Notes under the pieces: model-generated
Told to the model about the DNA's origin: nothing
The model's input: only the letters and a program-made list of their open reading frames with translations
Databases searched by the model: none
Program-made: the position numbers and the translations under genes
Assembly (NCBI GenBank): GCA_963808545.1
Contig: CAWEGB010000010.1
Coordinates: forward strand, 1-64,000
From: JACVRW01 sp963808545
GTDB lineage: Bacteria; Actinomycetota; Thermoleophilia; Solirubrobacterales; Thermoleophilaceae
Direction of reading: 5' to 3'
DNA: 64,000 nt
In this document: piece after piece, positions 19,850 through 28,594 of the stretch
Layout of the letters: the number at the start of each line of letters is the position of its first letter
How positions within the stretch are numbered: position 1 is the stretch's first letter

Positions 19850-21499
19850 ATGCAGGTGTTCCAGGCTCGTGTGGCCGAGGTGGCCGGATCGGCTGACGTG
19901 GGCGGGCCGGCCGTGCGCAGAGAGCGCCCGGGTGCGGGCCTGGCCGGCGGGTGGCCGCTGACGGTTGCCTGCGTCGCCGTCCTGACTGCCGTCGGCCTCG
20001 CTCTGCGCCTGGCGATCGCCGGACAGAGCCTCTTCGCAGACGAGCTCTCGACCTACTGGATCGTTTCTACAAATGGGCTCGGCGGAGTCGTGTCGACAGT
20101 CCACACCGACGCCGAGATCACGCCGCCGCTGTCCTTTGTGCTGGCCTGGCTGACAACGCGACTCGAGCTCACACCCGAGCTGTTGCGCGCACCGTCTCTG
20201 ATCGCCGGGTCCGCGGCCATTCCGCTCATCTATCTTGTGGGTCTGCGAACCGTCGGGCGCGGCGCAGCGCTGGTCGCGACAGCTCTCTGCGCGCTTTCGC
20301 CGTTCATGATCTTCTACTCCACCGAGGCTCGCGGTTATGCGCTGGCGATCACGCTGGTGCTCGCTTCGACGCTCGCCCTGCTCGTCGCACTCGACGACGG
20401 TCGCGTCCGCCTCTGGGTCGCCTACGCGGCCTGCACCTGTGCCGCCGTCTATAGCCACTACACGGTCGTCTTCGCGCTCGGCGCGCAGCTCATCTGGCTG
20501 TTGTGGGCCCACCCCGAGGCGCGCCGGGCGGCGCTGCTCGCCAACGTCGCGGCGATCGTTGTCTTCCTGCCCTGGCTCCCAGGCGTGATCAACGACTTCG
20601 AATCGCCGACGACAGACATCGTCGATGCCCTCGACGTGTTTACCTTGCCGAGCGTCCTGACCAGTCTTGAGCACTGGTCGGTCGGCTATCCCTATGTCTT
20701 TCCCAGCACGTCGCTGGGCGCTCTGCCCGGCGTCGCCGCGCTCGTCCTGCTCGGGCTCGGGGTCGCGACGGCCGCCGTCGGTGTCGCCGGCCGATGGGCA
20801 CGGGCGCGCTTCGCCTGGCGGTGCACCCGCCGCGATCGCAGGCTCTTGATCGCTGCGCTGGCGATCGGGGCGCCGGTCGGCATCGTGCTCTTCAGCGCCG
20901 TCAGCACGAACCTGATCGCGGTGAGACACCTCGCGGCCTCGTGGCCGGCGTTCGTGCTCCTGCTCGCGACACTGCTTCTGGCCGCCGGCCCCCGTCTACG
21001 GCCGGTCGCCGTCGCCTTGGTCGTCGTGTCATTCGCGATCGGCGCCGGGAGAATGCTGGACGCGGGCTTCGCCAGACCGAACTATGAGGCGGCGGCCGGT
21101 TTCATCGAGCAGCACGCGTCACCCGGCGACGTCGTCATCGACGGCACGAACCTCAGTCCGGCGCCGATCACCGCCCTCGACGTCGCCCTCGACGGTCGCC
21201 GGCCCATGTTCTATCTGGGGAGGCTGAAGGTGCAGTACGACCCGTTCAGGATCCTCGCCGGGCCTCCCCCTGCCGCGGAGGTGGCTCGTCGAGCGGTAAC
21301 CGCGGCTGATGGCGCGCGCATCTTCATCGTCTCGAGCGAGACCGTTGCCACCACGAGCGCGCGCGGCGGTAACCCGCTCACTGACGAGGCGATCAGCGCG
21401 CTGCCGCCCGGCTATCGCCGTGTCGAGACGCGTTACTACCCGGGCATCCTCCGGCTGGCTACGCTCGTCTACGCCCGTCGCGCTTCGCCGCAAGGATGA
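19850..21499 (+). CDS. GT39-type membrane glycosyltransferase, paralogue 2
   Basis: 549 residues, GT-C fold. D64-E65 in LFADELSTYW is the predicted catalytic acidic pair of the first outer loop; HTDAEITPPLSF, SPFMIFYSTEARGYALA and YSHYTVVFALGAQLIW follow. Nearly the same layout as paralogue 1 (11471), including the soluble end RRVETRYYPGILRLATLVY versus RRVRSRLYPGILDVGVLVY. GTG 19841 is in frame but lies inside the promoter, so ATG 19850 is chosen. It ends in a 41-bp convergent overlap with a methyltransferase. Third codon positions look richer in A/T than those of paralogue 1. Confidence 0.82.
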   Translation: MQVFQARVAEVAGSADVGGPAVRRERPGAGLAGGWPLTVACVAVLTAVGLALRLAIAGQSLFADELSTYWIVSTNGLGGVVSTVHTDAEITPPLSFVLAWLTTRLELTPELLRAPSLIAGSAAIPLIYLVGLRTVGRGAALVATALCALSPFMIFYSTEARGYALAITLVLASTLALLVALDDGRVRLWVAYAACTCAAVYSHYTVVFALGAQLIWLLWAHPEARRAALLANVAAIVVFLPWLPGVINDFESPTTDIVDALDVFTLPSVLTSLEHWSVGYPYVFPSTSLGALPGVAALVLLGLGVATAAVGVAGRWARARFAWRCTRRDRRLLIAALAIGAPVGIVLFSAVSTNLIAVRHLAASWPAFVLLLATLLLAAGPRLRPVAVALVVVSFAIGAGRMLDAGFARPNYEAAAGFIEQHASPGDVVIDGTNLSPAPITALDVALDGRRPMFYLGRLKVQYDPFRILAGPPPAAEVARRAVTAADGARIFIVSSETVATTSARGGNPLTDEAISALPPGYRRVETRYYPGILRLATLVYARRASPQG

Positions 21500-22163
21500 C
21501 GTTGTGGGCACAGACGCGGCGCACGACCGGTATGCCCTCCACCACGCGCTCGATGGTCGCCGCCGCTCGCAGCAGCGTGGGCGGAGTGAAATCGGGGACC
21601 ATGCCGAGCTGCTTCGACGCGAGGATCTCGGAGCCGGCGTATTGCAGGCCGCCGACCAGCTCCCCTTCTGGAATTAGGCGTTCGTCGCCAGTGTCCTGAG
21701 GGACCCGTGCCATCAGGTGACCCCAGTACGGGTTGCGAGGGTTGTGGTCCCACACCAGAACGTGGCCGCCAGGCTTCGTCACCCTCACCATTTCGAAAAG
21801 GGTCCTGCGCACGTCGTCGGCCTCGGCGATGTGGTGCATGACCGCGACGCTCAGGACCACGTCGAACCTGTCGTCGCCAAATGGAAGCGAAGTGCCCGAC
21901 GCCCTGACCGCATTGACTTCGGGAGCTCTCGCCCTCAGCACCTCGAGCATCCCCTCCGAGGGATCGACTCCTGCCATCTCGTACCCGGCTGCGGCTAGTC
22001 GGGCCGCCAGCACGCCTGTGCCGCAGCCGACGTCGAGCCCTGCTCCGGGGCTGCAGTGGTCGAGAACGAACTGGACCCGCTTTCCCAGATAGTGGTCCAC
22101 CACGTGCGCAGGCAGCGAATCGTCGTAGGCCGCCGAGATCGCGTCGAAGTGGGTGCTGCTCAT
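21459..22163 (-). CDS. Class I SAM-dependent methyltransferase
   Basis: 234 residues, intact. Motifs: GAGLDVGCGTGVLAARLAA (SAM site), MAGVDPSEGMLEVLRARAP, LPFGDDRFDVVLSVAVMHH and RVTKPGGHVLVWDHNPRNP. It is a Methyltransf_11-type protein; the C-terminal NPRNPYWGHLMARVPQDT region is often seen in glycan-locus methylases. ATG 22163 overlaps the upstream GT2 stop (ATGA). Acceptor unknown. Confidence 0.85.
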   Translation of the reverse strand: MSSTHFDAISAAYDDSLPAHVVDHYLGKRVQFVLDHCSPGAGLDVGCGTGVLAARLAAAGYEMAGVDPSEGMLEVLRARAPEVNAVRASGTSLPFGDDRFDVVLSVAVMHHIAEADDVRRTLFEMVRVTKPGGHVLVWDHNPRNPYWGHLMARVPQDTGDERLIPEGELVGGLQYAGSEILASKQLGMVPDFTPPTLLRAAATIERVVEGIPVVRRVCAHNVILAAKRDGRRRA

Positions 22164-22930
22164 GGTCCCTCGTCGCCCTGCGGGGAGCGGTCGAGCGCGA
22201 ACGGCGATGGCCGGCGCGGTCGTCGAGGAGCCCGCCGCCGGTAGCGCAGGATCAGCGCGATCATCCGCAGCCCCAGCACCACCGCGGTGATCGGCTTGCC
22301 GGTCACAGACGACGTGCCCACCCGGGGCAGGTAGTTCACCGGGACCTCGACGAAGCGCACCCCCGAGAGGATGGTGAGCAGCATGATCTCGACGCCCGCG
22401 TGGCTGCCCCCGACGGTCATGTTGGCGGCCACGTGCTGAGCAGAGGGCCGCTTGAGCAGCCGGTAGGTGCAGCCGACGTCGCTCAGATGGCTCGTGTTGT
22501 AGAGGACCTCCATGAGCTTCGCCACCCCCCAGTTGCCCCAGCGCAGGAACCACTCCATGTTGGCTCCGGACCAGATCAGCTCGCGCGTGGTGCGCGTGCC
22601 GAAGACCACCTCGCACTCGTTGCTGTAGGCGAGGAGCTTGACGATGTCAGGGGGGAGGAACGTTCCGTCCGGCTCGGCGAGCACCACGAGATCCCCCTGC
22701 GCCTCGGACAGCCCTCGCCTGATCGCGTGCCCGTAGCCCTGAAGTGGCTCGTGCACCAGGCGAGCGGCGGTCTGGCGCACCTCCTCGGCTGTCCCCGGCT
22801 GGGCGTTGTTGTCGATGACGAGCACCTCGTCGACGACGCCCGTACTAAGAAAGCCCTCAATTACTTGGCGTATCGAGTCGCGCTCAGCGTAGGTCATGAG
22901 CACGACAGAGACTCGCTTGCCATCCCACAT
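22160..22930 (-). CDS. GT2 glycosyltransferase (polyprenol-phosphate glycosyltransferase-like)
   Basis: 256 residues. VSVVLMTYAERDSIRQVI, LVIDNNAQPGTAEEV and LAEPDGTFLPPDI (the DxD position reads EPDGT) define the GT-A domain; SDVGCTYRLLKR and FVEVPVNYLPRVG are typical of DPM1-like enzymes. A hydrophobic C-terminal stretch (VVLGLRMIALILRY) suggests membrane attachment. Such enzymes make polyprenyl-phosphate sugars, the donors that GT39/GT-C proteins use outside, which fits the four GT39 genes here. Operonic with the methyltransferase that follows. Confidence 0.83.
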   Translation of the reverse strand: MWDGKRVSVVLMTYAERDSIRQVIEGFLSTGVVDEVLVIDNNAQPGTAEEVRQTAARLVHEPLQGYGHAIRRGLSEAQGDLVVLAEPDGTFLPPDIVKLLAYSNECEVVFGTRTTRELIWSGANMEWFLRWGNWGVAKLMEVLYNTSHLSDVGCTYRLLKRPSAQHVAANMTVGGSHAGVEIMLLTILSGVRFVEVPVNYLPRVGTSSVTGKPITAVVLGLRMIALILRYRRRAPRRPRRPSPFALDRSPQGDEGP

Positions 22931-23064
22931 CAGCTGCGCCTCCGCGCGTCGAAACCTGCACCGGCGGCGCGATTCTAGCCTCAGTCGCCGGTGCGGGCCG
23001 CCGCCCCCGCCGGAGCGCGTCTGTCACGCGCCGGATCGCGCGAACTGGCTAGGATGCCCGACCC

Positions 23065-23094
23065 GTGCAGAACCCGCCGAGCAAACCCGCATGA
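23065..23094 (+). other. Possible 9-residue leader ORF coupled to the next gene
   Basis: GTG 23065 opens a reading frame for VQNPPSKPA whose TGA (23092-23094) overlaps the ATG of the following gene. A -10-like TAGGAT at 23050-23055 would put the transcript start right at this GTG. This may be chance. Confidence 0.25.
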
Positions 23095-24038
23095 TCGCCT
23101 TTGGCACCTCGATAACCGACTCGGAGCTGTACCACCGCTGTGCCCAGCCGGGAATCGAGCGCGTGGCCGAGCCCGATTCCACGATCTTTGCCTACGGGGC
23201 GACCGGGTCGATCTTCCGCAGCTACAACCTCCTGCTCGAGAAGGCCGCCGAGCTCGACAACCTCGAAGCCCTGGTTCTCGTGCATCAGGACGCCGAGATC
23301 GTCGACGACGACTTCTGCGGCAAGGTGCGCAGGGCCCTGAGCGATCCCGACGTCGGCGTCGTCGGGTGCGTGGGCGCCCTGGGAGTCCGCAGCATCGCGT
23401 GGTGGGAGGGATCGGTCACGTGGGCGTCGTTCATCCACCGCTATGGCGAGTTCGGCGGCGGGGACATCGAGGCCTTCTCCTGGGCCAGGGAGAACATGCC
23501 GGCCTATGCGCAGACAGGTGAGGTCGACACCGTCGACGGCTTCCTGATCGCCCTGTCTCCCTGGGTCGTCCAGAACGTGCGCTTCGACGAGTCGCTCGGG
23601 CAGCTGCATGGGTACGACCTCGACTTCTGCCTGCAGGTGCGCTCGGCCGGCAAGAAGGTGATCACCGAGTACTTCCGGGCGATTCACTACCACTCGCTCG
23701 ATCTGGTCAACGAGCCGGAGACCTGGGTCGAGGCACACATGCGGATCGCCGAGAAGTGGGACGGACGCATGCCCGGGGTGGGCAACGGCGGAGGCACCTG
23801 GAAGGAGCGCGCGCGCCGGGCGGAGGCCGAATCGGAGGTCGCACGTGCGGCTGCCGTGTCCAGGGCGCTCCAGCTCAACGCGCGAACCCAGCAGCTGGAG
23901 ACGCGGATCGACTCGATGACGGGCAGCATCGGCTGGAAGCTCACGGAGCCCCTGCGCTGGGCCAACAAGATGCGCAAGAGGGCGCGGGCAACGCTGCAGG
24001 AACGTCGTTCCAACGGCGGCCGCCAAGGCGCAACTTGA
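23091..24038 (+). CDS. StrF-like glycosyltransferase
   Basis: 315 residues. The first 230 match the StrF/Glyco_tranf_2_5 type of GT2 protein: AFGTSITDSELYHRCAQPGI at the start, SYNLLLEKAAELDNLEALVL, VHQDAEIVDDDF as the acidic donor motif, and LHGYDLDFCLQVRSAGK. A coiled-coil tail (ALQLNARTQQLETRIDSM) ends in IGWKLTEPLRWANKM, a short motif shared with the methyltransferase at 32286-33179. ATG 23091 is coupled to a possible leader peptide. Substrate unknown. Confidence 0.78.
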   Translation: MIAFGTSITDSELYHRCAQPGIERVAEPDSTIFAYGATGSIFRSYNLLLEKAAELDNLEALVLVHQDAEIVDDDFCGKVRRALSDPDVGVVGCVGALGVRSIAWWEGSVTWASFIHRYGEFGGGDIEAFSWARENMPAYAQTGEVDTVDGFLIALSPWVVQNVRFDESLGQLHGYDLDFCLQVRSAGKKVITEYFRAIHYHSLDLVNEPETWVEAHMRIAEKWDGRMPGVGNGGGTWKERARRAEAESEVARAAAVSRALQLNARTQQLETRIDSMTGSIGWKLTEPLRWANKMRKRARATLQERRSNGGRQGAT

Positions 24039-24040
24039 TA

Positions 24041-24046
24041 TAGCTT
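24041..24046 (+). promoter_or_regulatory. -10 element (TAGCTT) of GT39 paralogue 3
   Basis: TANNNT hexamer within GATATAGCTT, ending 9 nt before ATG 24056. Same leaderless layout as the other GT39 promoters. Confidence 0.4.
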
Positions 24047-24055
24047 GGGCGCTGC

Positions 24056-25594
24056 ATGGCGACGACTTCGGCCGGGGCAGAAGCATCCGTGCTGCGAGCC
24101 GACGCCGGTACGCGTCGTTGGTCCGGGTCGGAGTCGTGGACCGTCGGCCTGATCACGCTGCTCGCACTCGCTTCCCGGGCGGCGTGCCTGGACCAGAGCC
24201 TGTTCGGTGACGAGCTCTTCGCGTACGAGATTGTTCACGACCAATCTCTCGGGCAGGTCTTCTCGGTCGTTCACGAGACGGAGAAGACGCCGCCACTCGG
24301 GTTCGTACTGTCGTGGCTGCCGGAACGCTTCGGCGGCCCAGAGCTGATCCGGCTGCCCTCGTTCGTCGCGAGCGTCGCGACGATCCCCCTCCTCTACCTG
24401 CTCGGTCGTCGCGTCATGGGCAGGTCGGCAGCCCTTGTCGCCGTTCTCTGGTTCGCGATCAGCCCCTTCCAGATCTTCTACGGCACCGAGACGCGCAGCT
24501 ACGCGGTGGTCGCTGCGCTGGTTGTGCTCTCGACTCTGGCCCTTCTGATCGCACTGGACGACGGCCGGCGGCGATGGTGGGCGCTGTACGTCGTTGCCGC
24601 CGCGGCCGCGGTCTACACGCACTACATCGCGGCGCTGACCTTGGTGCCGCAGGCGGCGTGGGCGCTCTGGGCCTACAGAGAGCAGGCGCGCCGGCTACTG
24701 ATCGCGAACGGTTTCGTCCTGGCTGCCTTTCTCCCCTGGCTGCCCTCTTTTCTCGTCCAGTTCGATCACAGCTCGACTGAGGCCGAGTATCTGAGCACCG
24801 TGGCACCGTTGACGGTGTCGCATATGGCGGAGATCAGCGGGAAGGCGCTCGTGGGCCACCCGTTTGTTTCGCTCGCGGATGTGCTCGGGCCTGTAGCCCT
24901 AGCGGTGCTGGGCATGACGCTGCTGTCTTCCGCCGCGTTTGCCGCTTACCGTGCCTTCAGCGGTCGAGCGGGCCTTCCGGCCAGGCTCCGCTCGCTGCCT
25001 GGGCTCGTGGTCCTGCTCGCGATCGTCCCGCTAGTACTGCTCGCGCTGTACAGCAGCCGACCGAATACCAGTTTCCTGTTGCCGCGCAACCTGTCGGTGG
25101 CTGTTCCGTACGCGCTGCTCGTGATCGGCTCGCTCCTCACGCTGCTACCCGGCCGGCTGCGGTGGGTGCTGCCGGTCGTGGCGATCGCGGCGCTCGCCGT
25201 CGGCACGGTGAGGATGCTGAATCCGGACTATCAGCGGCCCGACGCTCGCGATGCGGCCCGGTACATCGATAGACATGCGGGCCCGCGGGCATCGGTTGTG
25301 GACGCCCAAGTGATTGCCGAGTTCGATCGGCCCCCCGCAAAGGCGACCCGGCTTTATCTGGAGCGTCCACACCGCATCTATCCGGGTTCGAGATGGGTCG
25401 ACGCATGGAAGGACGCCGACCGCGAGCGGGGCCGGGTTGTGGTCTCCTATCCGCGCACCGGAGTCGTAAAGCTGCTCGTACCTCCGTCGCCGTACGCCGA
25501 GCGCTACCGGCTGATTGCCACGGAAAGCACAGCGGGCGCCCCGTTCGGCATGGCTGTCCGGGAGTACGCTCGGCTGGCCAGGGAGAGGCCATAG
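24056..25594 (+). CDS. GT39-type membrane glycosyltransferase, paralogue 3
   Basis: 512 residues, GT-C fold with about 10 membrane spans. Acidic pair D52-E53 in LFGDELFAYEIVHD; VVHETEKTPPLGFVLSWLP and FYGTETRSYAVVAALV follow. It forms a tight subfamily with the next gene (both have LNPDYQRPDARDAA- or LTPDYQRPDAKDAA-type segments and YLERPH) and is distinct from paralogues 1 and 2. Codon third positions contain visibly more A/T than genes at 1-15 kb. Acceptor unknown; soluble C-terminal domain of about 110 residues. Confidence 0.82.
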   Translation: MATTSAGAEASVLRADAGTRRWSGSESWTVGLITLLALASRAACLDQSLFGDELFAYEIVHDQSLGQVFSVVHETEKTPPLGFVLSWLPERFGGPELIRLPSFVASVATIPLLYLLGRRVMGRSAALVAVLWFAISPFQIFYGTETRSYAVVAALVVLSTLALLIALDDGRRRWWALYVVAAAAAVYTHYIAALTLVPQAAWALWAYREQARRLLIANGFVLAAFLPWLPSFLVQFDHSSTEAEYLSTVAPLTVSHMAEISGKALVGHPFVSLADVLGPVALAVLGMTLLSSAAFAAYRAFSGRAGLPARLRSLPGLVVLLAIVPLVLLALYSSRPNTSFLLPRNLSVAVPYALLVIGSLLTLLPGRLRWVLPVVAIAALAVGTVRMLNPDYQRPDARDAARYIDRHAGPRASVVDAQVIAEFDRPPAKATRLYLERPHRIYPGSRWVDAWKDADRERGRVVVSYPRTGVVKLLVPPSPYAERYRLIATESTAGAPFGMAVREYARLARERP

Positions 25595-25602
25595 GGGTGC
25601 GA

Positions 25603-27111
25603 ATGTCCGGCGCCGTTGCAGCGAAGGGCGTCGACCGGCCGCGGCCGGAGGCGGGGCGCTGGCTGGTCCAAGAGGCCTGGGCCGTGGCCGGGCTCACCGG
25701 ACTCGCGTTCGCGCTGCGGCTGGCGTGCCTCGACCAGAGCCTCTATGCGGACGAGCTCTACTTGTACGAGATCGTGCACGACCAGCCTCTCGGTCAGGTC
25801 TTCTCGACGGTGCACGAAACGGAGAAGACGCCCCCTCTTGGTTTTCTACTGTCCTGGCTATCGGAGAAGGCAGGCAGCGCCCCGGAGCTCCTGCGCCTGC
25901 CGTCGTTCGCGGCGAGTGTCGCCACCGTTCCGCTGGTCTATCTGGTCGCGCTGAGTACGATCGGCCGGAATGCGGGGCTGGTGGCTGCGGCCTGGCTTGC
26001 CCTGAGCCCATTCCAGATCTTCTACGGCACCGAGACCCGAAGTTACGCGCTGGTGACCGCGTTGGTCGTGCTCTCGACAGTCGTTCTCATGGCGGCTCTA
26101 GACAGCCGGCGAAAACGCTGGTGGGCGCTTTATGCCTTGGCAATCACTGCTGCCGTGTACTCCCATTACACGGCAGTGCTGGTGCTCGCGCCGCAGGCGG
26201 CCTGGGCGCTGTGGGCCCACAGGGATCGTTGGCGCGAGCAACTCTTGGCGACCGGAGCGGCGGCGTTGCTCTTCCTTCCTTGGCTGCCCTCGTTCATCGT
26301 CCAGGCCGAGAACAGCGCCGACGAGGCGAGACGTATCGCCGCTTCGGTGCCGCTCACGCTCGTGAACGTGGCCGAGCTTGAGCCCAGAGCGCTGGTCGGC
26401 CATCCATTTGTCCCGTTCCAGGACCTTCCGGGATGGGGAGTTCTGCTGGCGCTGGCTGCCGTGGTGGCCGGAACGGTGCTCGTCGCCGTCTACCGGCTGG
26501 CCACCGGCAGAGCCCGGCTCAGGCCGAGCCTCAGCAGCCGGGGGACCCTGCTTCTGCTACTGGCTGTCGGGCCCTTCCTGCTGCTGTTGGCGTACAGCCT
26601 GCGGCCCGAGACCAGCTTCCTGCTGGCCCGCAACCTCTCGGTTAGCGTGCCCTACGCAGTCTTGCTGTTGGGCTGGCTGCTCACCTTGCCCGGCGGAAGG
26701 CTGCGTATCGCCTTGCACATCATCGCGCTCGCGCTGGTGTCGGTCGGCACAGTTAAGATGCTCACTCCGGACTACCAGCGACCGGACGCCAAGGACGCGG
26801 CCGAGTACATCGATGCCGAGGCGCCCCCTGGTGCCCCGATCGCCGACGTGTCCATCTTCACTGGCCCCCCGGCTCAGGCGACTCGCGTCTATCTGGAGCG
26901 ACCCCACCCTGTCTACTCCGAAGACTTGAGCGCGGTTTGGCCGCGCGCCGCACGCAGCGACCGACCTGTGTTCCTCTCATTTCCGGGGGTACCCACCTTC
27001 GAGCGCCTGTTCGTCGCCCCACCGCAGTACGCCAGGAGCTACCGCCTCGCCGACGAGCATCGCTCTCCGGGAATCACTCCGATCGTGACCCGCAAGTATG
27101 TGCCGCGTTAG
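25603..27111 (+). CDS. GT39-type membrane glycosyltransferase, paralogue 4
   Basis: 502 residues from ATG 25603 (GTG 25597 is also possible). Acidic pair D50-E51 in LYADELYLYEIVHD, then VHETEKTPPLGFLLSWL, SPFQIFYGTETRSYAL and NLSVSVPYAVLLLGWLL. It follows paralogue 3 with an 8-bp gap, and the two are near-duplicates in layout, so this is probably a tandem duplication. The 3' end overlaps the GH79-like gene. Confidence 0.82.
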   Translation: MSGAVAAKGVDRPRPEAGRWLVQEAWAVAGLTGLAFALRLACLDQSLYADELYLYEIVHDQPLGQVFSTVHETEKTPPLGFLLSWLSEKAGSAPELLRLPSFAASVATVPLVYLVALSTIGRNAGLVAAAWLALSPFQIFYGTETRSYALVTALVVLSTVVLMAALDSRRKRWWALYALAITAAVYSHYTAVLVLAPQAAWALWAHRDRWREQLLATGAAALLFLPWLPSFIVQAENSADEARRIAASVPLTLVNVAELEPRALVGHPFVPFQDLPGWGVLLALAAVVAGTVLVAVYRLATGRARLRPSLSSRGTLLLLLAVGPFLLLLAYSLRPETSFLLARNLSVSVPYAVLLLGWLLTLPGGRLRIALHIIALALVSVGTVKMLTPDYQRPDAKDAAEYIDAEAPPGAPIADVSIFTGPPAQATRVYLERPHPVYSEDLSAVWPRAARSDRPVFLSFPGVPTFERLFVAPPQYARSYRLADEHRSPGITPIVTRKYVPR

Positions 27112-28570
27112 TTGGGTGGTGGCCAGGCGACACATCCTCTCCGTCGCGGTCGGGTTCGCCACGCTGGCTCTGGCTGGAGTTCTGACCGGGGCGGCGCGGG
27201 CGGACACTGTTCGGGTGCGGATCGATCCCGCGCGCACAGGACCGGTCGTCGACGAACGCTTCCTCGGCCTCTCCTTCGAGGCCGAGGCTCTTCCGCAGGT
27301 GGCACGAAATGCCGCACAAGGGAACCTCGTGGCCCTGCTCCGGTCGCTCGGACCCGGAACGCTTCGCTTTGGGGGCGGCAGCGTGGACAGCAGTACGGCC
27401 TTTTCGGAGACCGGTGCACTCCCGCCGGGCGCCACCACCGCGATCACCCCCGACGATCTCGACCGGCTTCGAACTCTCGCGGTCCGCACCGGCTGGCGAA
27501 TCCGGCTCGCAGTGACGCTGGGGCGTTATGACCCCGCAGCCGCGGCAAGGGCGGCTGCGGCCGCCGCCGAGCGCCTGGGACCGGCTCTGATCGCGATCGA
27601 GATCGGCAATGAGCCGAATGCCTACCCGTTCCTCGGCCTGCGGCCAGCGGGCTGGTGGTTTACCGACTACCGGCGCGAGGTCCGGGCCTACCGGCGGGCG
27701 ATCTCTGCCGCGGCACCGGGCGTGCGCATTGCCGGGCCGGACAATGTCGTGCCTGCTTACGGCTTCCGTTGGCTGGCGGCATTCGCCCGTGGCGAGAGGC
27801 CGGCGTTGTTGACTCCGCACTACTACCCACTCAATGTCTGCTTCCCCCCGACTCCGGACGTCGAAGATCTTCTTAGCCCGGCGCAGGCGGCCGAGGACGC
27901 GCGGACGGTTGCTCGCTTTGCGAGGATCGGGAGAAGGTACGGCCTCAAGGTACGGGTGGGCGAGACGAACAACGTCGGATGCCGCGGGAAGGCTGGGCTC
28001 AGCGACACGTTTGCGGCCGCGCTGTGGGCACTCCGCTACATGCTCGCAATGGCACGCGCGGACGTGGTGGGCGTGAATTTCCACACCCTTATCGACGACT
28101 GCGGAAGCTACGCACCGATCTGCGCTGCGAGCGGCGAGGCGTACCGGCGCGGCCGGCTCCGGGCCATGCCCGAGTGGTACGCGCTTCTCCTATTTCGTCA
28201 CTTGGTCGGTAGCCGCTTGGCCGAGGTATCCGCTTCCCAGCGTCCGCCCAGGCTGTCTCTCGCCGCCTTCCGACGACCGCAGGACGGCGGGATTGATGTG
28301 GTCGCGATCAACACGGCGCCCCGTCGTAAGCTGGCGCTTGCGATCAGGGTCAAAGGCTCGGACACGTTTGGGGTGGCGGAGGTTCTCTCCCTCGCCGCGC
28401 CCACGCTCAGATCCACGACCGGGGTGAGCCTGGGAGGCGGACAGGTACGCCGTGGAGGCGCGTGGAGACCCGGCCGAATTCGACGACGCATCCAGCCGCG
28501 ATCGGCCAGGTTGCGGGTTGGCGTGCCAGGTGGCTCCGCCATTCTTCTCAGAATCCCCCCCGAGGGCTGA
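27098..28570 (+). CDS. Exported GH79/clan-A-like glycoside hydrolase
   Basis: 490 residues. A signal peptide or N-terminal anchor (LSVAVGFATLALAGVLTG) is followed by a TIM-barrel domain. E172 in IEIGNEPNAYPF is the likely acid/base (clan A NEP motif) and E289 in VRVGETNNVG the likely nucleophile. RFLGLSFEAEAL near the start and the C-terminal beta-domain fit GH79 beta-glucuronidase/heparanase-type enzymes, but other clan A families are possible. ATG 27098 overlaps the preceding gene by 14 bp; GTG 27116 is an alternative. With UDP-glucose dehydrogenase in the neighbourhood, a uronic-acid polymer is a plausible target. Confidence 0.65.
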   Translation: MCRVSWVVARRHILSVAVGFATLALAGVLTGAARADTVRVRIDPARTGPVVDERFLGLSFEAEALPQVARNAAQGNLVALLRSLGPGTLRFGGGSVDSSTAFSETGALPPGATTAITPDDLDRLRTLAVRTGWRIRLAVTLGRYDPAAAARAAAAAAERLGPALIAIEIGNEPNAYPFLGLRPAGWWFTDYRREVRAYRRAISAAAPGVRIAGPDNVVPAYGFRWLAAFARGERPALLTPHYYPLNVCFPPTPDVEDLLSPAQAAEDARTVARFARIGRRYGLKVRVGETNNVGCRGKAGLSDTFAAALWALRYMLAMARADVVGVNFHTLIDDCGSYAPICAASGEAYRRGRLRAMPEWYALLLFRHLVGSRLAEVSASQRPPRLSLAAFRRPQDGGIDVVAINTAPRRKLALAIRVKGSDTFGVAEVLSLAAPTLRSTTGVSLGGGQVRRGGAWRPGRIRRRIQPRSARLRVGVPGGSAILLRIPPEG

Positions 28571-28594
28571 GCCGCAAGAACCCTCGCGTCAGGC

